The notes beneath the pieces were generated by a model, which saw only the letters and a list, made by a program, of their open reading frames with translations, made no database searches and had not been told where the DNA came from. DNA of 63,569 nucleotides from Nemertoderma westbladi (taxonomy: Eukaryota > Xenacoelomorpha > Nemertodermatida > Nemertodermatidae): contig JAUCBJ010004888.1 of NCBI GenBank assembly GCA_032718475.1, positions 1 to 63,569 on the forward strand. The letters are read 5' to 3'. The position numbers and the translations under genes were made by a program. Of the stretch, positions 22,201-31,200 are shown piece by piece (the stretch's first letter is position 1; every line of letters starts with the position of its first letter).

Positions 22201-25200
22201 TAAGGGAAAGGCTTGGGCAGCCTTGAATAGGCTTTCCAGGATTTGGAAGTCACCGAGAATTAATCGGAAACTTAAGGTCCGATTATTTAGAGCAGCAGTA
22301 GTTCCAGTACTCCTCTACGGGAGTCCATGCTGGGCTCTAACTGCTGAGGACACTAAATCTCTGGATGGCACATTCACAAGAATGCTACGCCGGGTTCATT
22401 GTGTCAAGTACAATGCACACATCTCCAACCAGACACTGTATAACATTGGAGGTGTCTCATTGGTTCCCCCAAGCTTGACACTAGAACAAAATCGCCTCCG
22501 CTTTGCAGGACATTGCTTTCGCCGTGAGGACCAGCCAGTGCATAATCTTGTACTTTGGCAGCCTCATGGAGTGAATAAGCATGGTGGACAGCCCATGACT
22601 TTCTTGAGACGCATCTTAAAGGACACTGGCCTTGAAGATGCGGATGATCTAGAAAATGTCATGGGTGATAGGGAGTTGTGGCGGTGCAATTTTGTTGACA
22701 AGCCGGCACAGCATTCTTAAAAATGCAGCTGCAATGCAGCATGCCGATCATAGTAGTAGTAGTAGTAGTAGTAGCTATGCTATTATTTGGATCTCCGCTC
22801 CCCTATTCTAGAATATTAACAAGCTTCACCATCGGTGATCCAGGCCCGATTAGCTATGCTATTATTTGGATCTCCGCTCCCCTATTCTAGAATATTAACT
22901 TCTAAGCTTCTAAGAAATAATAATGTTTCACTCATCTCTCACTCTCATCGCATTCATTGATACATACGAAGATTAATATTTTAGCTGTAACGGGGGTCTA
23001 TCAGCTGTAACGGGGGTCTATCAGCTGTAACGGGGGTCTATCAGCTGTAACGGGGGTCTATCAGTCTATCAGCTGTAACGGGGGTCGATCAGCTGTAACG
23101 GGGGTCTATCAGCTGTAACGGGGGTCTATCAGCTGTAACGGGGGTCTATCAGCTGTAACGGGGGTCTATCAGCTGTAACGGGGGTCTATCAGCTGTAACG
23201 GGGGTCTATCAGCTGTAACGGGGGTCTATAAGCTGTAACGGGGGTCTATCAGCTGTAACGGGGGTCTATCAGCTGTAACGGGGGTCGATCAGCTGTAACG
23301 GGGGTCTATCAGCTGTAACGGGGGTCGATCGGCTCTAACGAGGTCGATCAGCTGTAACGGGGGTCGATCAGCTGTAACGGGGGTCGATCAGCTGTAACGG
23401 GGGTCTATCAGCTGTAACGGGGGTCGATCGGCTCTAACGAGGTCGATCAGCTCTAACGGGGTCGATCAGCTGTAACGGGAGTCTATCAGCTGTAACGGGG
23501 GTCGATCGGCTCTAACGAGGTCGATCAGCTGTAACGGGGGTCGATCAGCTGTAACGGGGGTCGATCAGCTGTAACGGGGGTCGATCAGCTGTAACGGGGG
23601 TCTATCAGCTGTAACGGGGGTCGATCAGCTGTAACGGGGGTCGATCAGCTGTAACGGGGGTCGATCGGCTCTAACGGGGTCGATCAGCTGCAACGGGGGT
23701 CGATCAGCTGTAACGGGGGTCGATCAGCTGTAACGGGGGTTTATCAGCTGTAACGGGGGTCGATCAGCTGTAACGGGGGTCGATCGGCTCTAACGGGGTC
23801 GATCAGCTGCAACGGGGGTCGATCAGCTGTAACGGGGGTCGATCAGCTGTAACGAGGCTCGATCAGCTGTAACGGGGGTCGATCGGCTCTAACGGGGTTG
23901 ATCTGCTGCCACGGGGACGGGGGTCGACAATTTGCGTTACATATTTTATGAAAGCCCCCGAAGGGATTATGCCTTTTTATTGATACAAATACGTTACAAT
24001 CTAGGATACCAAATCATGGCGTCATTACCCAGCCTTACCAACTACCGGTACTGCATATACTGTCTAAGCTTCTGTGTTGGTGAGTAAGCTAACGATAGGA
24101 AAGGGAAACTAAACGGAAAGGACGTCCCATCCTCCCCACCTGCTACCAATCCGCTCATTAAACAATGTCCGACGTATCTGCCAATATATTACTGGTCCCA
24201 GTAAAGGCACCACCCCCCGGGGATAGTAAATTAGGATTTATAGGAAACGCAGGCCAATATAATAGGGATAGTTATTCCTACCGAGGAAAGGGTATCCTTG
24301 ATGAGATATCCAATAAGTTATTCTAGTGACAGATATTCGCTGTCACATCATAGAATATTAGGTAACAACCTCACGATATATGTATAAATATTCGGTCACA
24401 ATGCCACGTTTTATTTACCAATATTCGGTCTCATTGTCACGTTATATTTACAAATATTCGGTCACATTGTCACGTTTTATTTACACACTGCTACACTGAC
24501 TCACAACCCCGTAATTATCAAAACATTTTTTATAAACCCCCAACACAAACCAGATTACCATATCGCAAATGTATGGAGTGTCTGTATGTACAATGTGGAC
24601 ATATAAATACATTGTACTGTACAACGTTATTATACTTACTTCATTGGATAGGAACATTAATTGTATAACAGCAACGTCGTTTTCGTGTCTCATGTAAACA
24701 TCGACACCGGGCTGACCATATCTGAGTTGGATAATATATTTTTAGTAAAGGAAAATAAGAAAGTTTCGAACCTTACGTGTTTGGACACGGAATCTGTCTG
24801 ATACGGAACCTATGTGGTTGGATACGGAACCTGTGTGGTTGGATGTACGGAACCTGTTTGATATGGAACCTCTGTGGTTGGATACGGAACCTGTTAGATA
24901 TGGGACATATGTGGTTGGATACGGAACCTGTGTGGTTGGATACGGAACCTGTTTGATATGGAACCTCTGTGGTTGGATACGGAACCTGTTTGATATGGGA
25001 CCTAGATGTGGTTGGATACGGAACCTATGTAGTTGGTTACGGAACATGTTTGATACGGAACCTGTGTGGTTGGATACGGAACCTGTTTGATACGGAACCT
25101 ATGTGGTTGGACACGGAACCTGTTTGATACGTAACCTGTTGGATACGGAACCTATGTGGTTGGACACGGAACCTGTTTGATACGTAACCTGTTGGATACG

Positions 25201-28200
25201 GAACCTATGTGGTTGGATACGGAACCTGTGTGGTTTGATACGGAACCTGTTTGATACGGAACCTGTGTGGTTGGATACGGAACCTGTTTGATACGGGACC
25301 TGTGGTTGGATACGGAACCTGTTTGATACGGAACATATGTGGTCGGACACGGAACCTGTTTGATACGTAACCTGTTGGATACGGAACCTATGTGGTTGGA
25401 TACGGAACCTATGTGGTTGGATACGGAACCTGTGTGGTTGGATACGGAACCTGTTTGATACGGAACCTGTGTGGTTGGATACGGAACCTGTTTGATACGG
25501 GACCTGTGGTTGGATACGGAACCTGTTTGATACGGAACCTATGTGGTTGGACACGAAACCTGTTTGATACGGAACCTATGTGGTTGGACACGGAACCTGT
25601 TTGATACGTAACCTGTTGGATACGGAACCTATGTGGTTGGATACGGAACCTGTGTGGTTGGATACGGAACCTGTTTGATACGGAACCAATGTGGTTGGAT
25701 ATGGAACCTGTTTGATACGGGACCTGTGGTTGGATACGGAACCTGTTTGATATGGAACCTATGTGGTTGGACACGGAACCTGTTTGATACGTAACCTGTT
25801 GGAGACGGAATCTATTTGGTTGGATACGGAACCTATTTGATACGGAACCTGTGTGGTTGGATACGGAACCTGTTTGATACGGGACCTATGTGGTTGGATA
25901 CGGAACCTGTTTAATACGGAACCTGTTTGATACGGAACTCATGTGCTTGGATACGGAACCTGTGTGGTTGGATACGGCACCTGTTTGATACGGAACCTGT
26001 TTGACACGAAACCTTTGTGGCTGGATACGGAACCTGTGTGCTTGGATACGGAACCTGTTTGATACGGAACCTATGTGGTTGGATACGGAACATGTGTGGT
26101 TGGATACGGAACCTGTTTGATACGGAACCTGTGTGGTTGGATACGGAACCTGTTAGATACGGGACCTGTGGTTGGATACGGAACCTGTTTGATACGGAAC
26201 ATATGTGGTTGGATACGGAACCTGTTTGATACGGAACCTATGTGGTTGGACACGGAACCTGTTTGATACGTAACCTGTTGGATACGGAACCTATGTGGTT
26301 GGATACGGAACCTGTGTGGTTGGATACGGAACCTGTTTGATACGGAACCTGTGTGGTTAGATATGGAACCTGTTTGATACGGGACCTGTGGTTGGATACG
26401 GAACCTGTTTGATACGGAACCTATGTGGTTGGACACGAAACCTGTTTGATACGTAACCTGTTGGATACGGAACCTATGTGGTTGGATACGGAACCTGTGT
26501 GGTTGGATACGGAACCTGTTTGATACGGAACCTGTGTGGTTGGATATGGAACCTGTTTGATACGGGACTTGTGGTTGGATACGGAACCTGTTTGATACGG
26601 AACCTATGTGGTTGGACACGAAACCTGTTTGATACGTAACCTGTTGGATACGGACCTATGTGGTTGGATACGGAACATGTGTGGTTGGATACGGAACCTG
26701 TTTGATACGGAACCTGTGTGGTTGGACACGGAACCTGTTTGATACGGGACCTGTGGTTGGATACGGAACCTGTTTGATACGGAACCTATGTGGTTTGATA
26801 CGGAACCTATGTGGTTGGACACGGAACCTGTTTGATACGTAAACTGTTGGATACGGAACCTATGTGGTTGGATACGGAACCTGTGTGGTTGGATACGGAA
26901 CATGTGTGGTTGGATACGGGACCTGAGTGGTTGGATACGGAACCTGTTTGATACGGAACCTATGTGGTTGGATACGGAACCTATTTGATACGGAACCTGT
27001 GTGGTTGGATACGGAACCTGTTTGATACGGAACCTATGTGGTTGGATACGGAACCTGTTTGATACGGAACCTATGTGCTTGTATACGGAACCTGTGTGGT
27101 TGGATACGGAACCTGTTTGATACGGGACCTATGTGGTTGGATACGGAACCTGTTTGATACGGAACCTATGTGGTTGGATAAGGAACCTGTTTGATACGGA
27201 ACCTGTTTGATACGGAACCTGTGTGGTTGGATACGGAACCTGTTTGATACGGAACCTATGTGGTTGGATACGGAAGCTGTTTGATACGGAACCTGCTTGA
27301 TACGGAACCTGTGTGGTTGGATACGGAACCTGCTTGATACGGGACCTATGTGGTTGGATGCGGAAGCGTTTGATACGGAACCTGTGTGGTTGGATACGGA
27401 ACCTGTGTGGTTAGATGCGGAACCTGTTTGATACGGAACCTGTGTGGTTGGATACGGAACCTGTTTGATACGGGACCTATGTGGTTGGATACGGAACCTG
27501 TTTGATACTGAACCTTGTGGTTGGATACAGAACCTGTTTGATACGGAACCTATGTGGTTGGACACGGAACCTGTTTGATACGTAACCTGTTGGAGACGGA
27601 ACCTATGTGGTTGGATACGGAACCTATTTGATACGGAACCTGTGTGGTTGGATACGGAACCTGTTTGATACGGGACCTATGTGGTTGGATACGGAACCTG
27701 TTTAATACGGAACCTGTTTGATACGGAACTCATGTGATTGGATACTGAACCTGTGTGGTTGGATACGTAACCTGTTTGACACGAAACCTTTGTGGTTGGA
27801 TACGGAACCTGTGTGCTTGGATACGGAACCTGTTAGATACGGAACCTGTGTGGTTGGATACGGAACCTGTTTGATACGGAAACTGTGGTTGGATACGGAA
27901 CCTGTTTGATACGGAACCTATGTGCTTGGGTTACGGAACCTGTTTGATACGGAACCTATGTGGTTGGATACGGAACCTGTTTGATACGGAACCTATGTGC
28001 TTGGATACGGAACCTGTTTGATACGGAACCTGTGTGGTTGGAACGGGACCTGTTTGATACGAAACCTGTTTGATACAGAACCCGTTTGATACGGAACCTA
28101 TGTGGTTGGATACGGAACCTGTGTGGTTGGATACGGAACCTGTGTGGTTGGATACGGAAACTTAGTGGTTGAATAAGCAACCTTTGGTGGTTAGTTACGG

Positions 28201-31200
28201 AACATTATTTCGTTTGGCGCGGAACCTTATGGGACTGTCTACGGAACCTTAACTGGTGGATACGGAACCTTATGGGATGATATACTGCAGTTATTAGAAA
28301 AGTAAAGAAATCAAGTGTTTCTTGTAATATAGCAACAACACAAAAATCTCAAAAAAGTTGATAATAGTGTTTAAACGGGATCAGACTTTTCGGGATCGCG
28401 ATTGCAATTTTGGATAAATTTCCTTAACATTATTAGTATATGTGGCGGGTTTTGGGTAACACTCACTTTATCTTACACTTCTGAAATATTAGTAAGATAA
28501 AATTATATTATAAGTTATTTATAGTTAATTACTGGGTGGTTTACTGAAATCCTAGCTGGATTTCCATTTTGGTGCAGGATACACCATTATCTGGAGTAGA
28601 ATACAGCGGATTTAACAAATTTAACTCTACAAATCTTATGAATTTGCATGAAATTGAAACAGTTTGACCTCAATCACACAACCAACAATCTTAATCCCAT
28701 AAATGTGTTGTTTTGACTTTTAATAAATATTGATGATTAATATATCTGTGGCGATAATTTAAAACTATTGTATTCCGTAGATGGGAGTGGATCCTGGCGA
28801 ATATAGGCCAAGGTAAAACAGCTATATAGACGAGACGCAACTGACAGAACGCAATGCTTCAAACATCAGACGAAATGTGCTCGAACCCGCCTACCTCCCT
28901 CCCCCATAGAAACTAACTCGACCGTCACTCTAATAGGAACCGATCGATGGTGGTAGGTTACCGCGCCAAATCGAGTTCATAAAATTACTTGTGGAGATGA
29001 AAGCGAGATACTGGATGGACCGAAATTAAATCGGCTCAGCGACAAATCCGACGCCAAGTTCGTGAAGTTAGTAAGAACCCTCAGGCAGAAAGGAATAGCA
29101 ATTAATAAACGGGATATTGGAATACAAGTTGGGAATACGTAACTAAATAATGGCGACAAAAGGGCGGAGAAAAATGGGGAGGAAAGGAAACCCTGGGAAA
29201 TAATATGTATATCGGAATGGAGCTGACCTTGAATGCCATCTCCATAGAAACAGGGCGAGTATCTATAATTAAAAATGTAGGGATAGCTGTAGATTCTACA
29301 CCTTTAATGAGTAAATGAAACCAACTGGGTAGGAATATAGTTGTCGTCGCGTAAATTCGTTGATGAGTGCCGCCGCAGATGATGTTCTTCGATTGAATGA
29401 GGCTATATGTAATGTACCTAACATGTTCTAGAACATTTAAAAAAAGTTGCACAAACTAGTAGTGGATATATAGATGAACGTGCATTTATTTCCTTATCAG
29501 TTTTACCAACAAAATGTATAAATGCTGATCTTTATTGTCCCTCTATATTATCAACTGTAATAGGAAAACTCGGGAAAGGAGCAGGTTACAGGCCTTCATG
29601 GCCTTCACTGGCCTTCATCCCATCAGGTCCTTATCCCATTCGGCCTTCCTCCCATTCGGCCTCCATCTCATTCGGCTTTATCCCATTCGACCCAATAGGG
29701 TGATACCGCTAGTTAACAAATTACCCTACCATACCGGTAACAAACCTAACTATTAGTGTAAGATATACTCAATGCCACCAAGCAGGGGCATTTAAACAAG
29801 CCCTAATAATTAATTATTAATACTAATTATAATTAATATCCCAATAGTTGGTTAATAAAAGGATACATTCGTATTGATCCATTTTTAGTGCCGACAGCAA
29901 GGAGTTTCTGCACGGGATCCCAAGCAAGGGCTGTTGGTTGGTAAGGGAAACCATGTCTAGCGGTCTGTAAGGTAAATAATAAAACATACAGAAATAATAA
30001 CCATCATACAGTATTACAATTTATATTATTATACGTATAAAAAGTACAGTAAGTATAAAACGCGTTTATATAGATTGAAAACATGAACTAAGAGCTTATA
30101 ATTCCACGCAAGTGGCAATAAATGTTCCCAGGTTAGACATGGAGCGGGGAATTGAAGCCAAACTAATTAAGGGAAAGGAAGAGGTTACAGTGGCATGTTA
30201 TTTTAACCAAAACAATAAACTTTAATGAATAACACAGGATGGACCATAATTTGCGAGTAAGTTAATTACGCTAATTATCCATGGAGAATTTTTGATTGTA
30301 TCAAGAAATCCAATTCCGGAAAGAAACACCGATTATTTTGTTTCAGACCAAAATTCCATGAGCTACTAATAAGGAAAAACTCAAAGTTAATTTTATCAGA
30401 AACTCATATCTGCTGATATTAGTTGTAAATATCCACACGGAAGGAGGGATGCACTGTCGAGAATAATAAGGGGAGATAATCCGTGGGTCGAAGATACAAA
30501 GGGAAACCATCCAAGGGTCGGAGAGATGCCTTAAAGAGCACGCAGGAGAAAGAACACGGAATCTCATTAATATATGCGGCGGTGGAAACAAGGAAGGGAT
30601 GCCAATGAAAAAAAGAAGAGTCATAAACCGGCTGGTTTCAATTCCCTATGGCTGATGATATGGGAATCTTTGTGCTACCTTACTCCGCAACCAGCCTCCG
30701 GCAAAATAGTAATAATATGCGGGAAAGCTATTGTGTGGTGTGATGAATTCCATAGCGACTCAATGAGATGGGGGTACGTTTAGTTGTGATGCTACAATAT
30801 TCCGAAATACCTTTCCCATTTATCGATGTATTGCTTCATTCAGTATACGGTTACTCATAACATTAGGACATTGAAATTATTTATAACAAAACCTTTTGTT
30901 TGTTTTAAAGATAATTTGTAACAAATAACGTACCGGTATCATATTGACAAGGACAACCTTTCAGACAAGTTCAATGACCCTGCTTGTGCCTGCCAATGCC
31001 AATAAAGAAACTCATTAAATTTCTCAGATAAAGAAATGTGTTCGATAAAATAATAACGTAACATGTGGTAAACTTCAGCTGACATGAATTCAGATATTCT
31101 GCACCCGAGAGAATCTCTGTATACACCATGTCCTAGAATATAGTGTGTTTATTCAGGTACATGACCCCCCCCCCCCCCCCCCCCCCCCCCTCTCACAAAT

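Noticed and set aside
22984-23925. CRISPR-like regular repeats
   Set aside because: This and the other arrays are directly tandem without unique spacers, in animal DNA; no CRISPR array is possible here.
24742-28180. Long frames on both strands with repeated FRIQPHRFRIQ or CGWIRNLFDTEP
   Set aside because: Both strands of a short tandem repeat are open; there is no splice or codon evidence for a protein.
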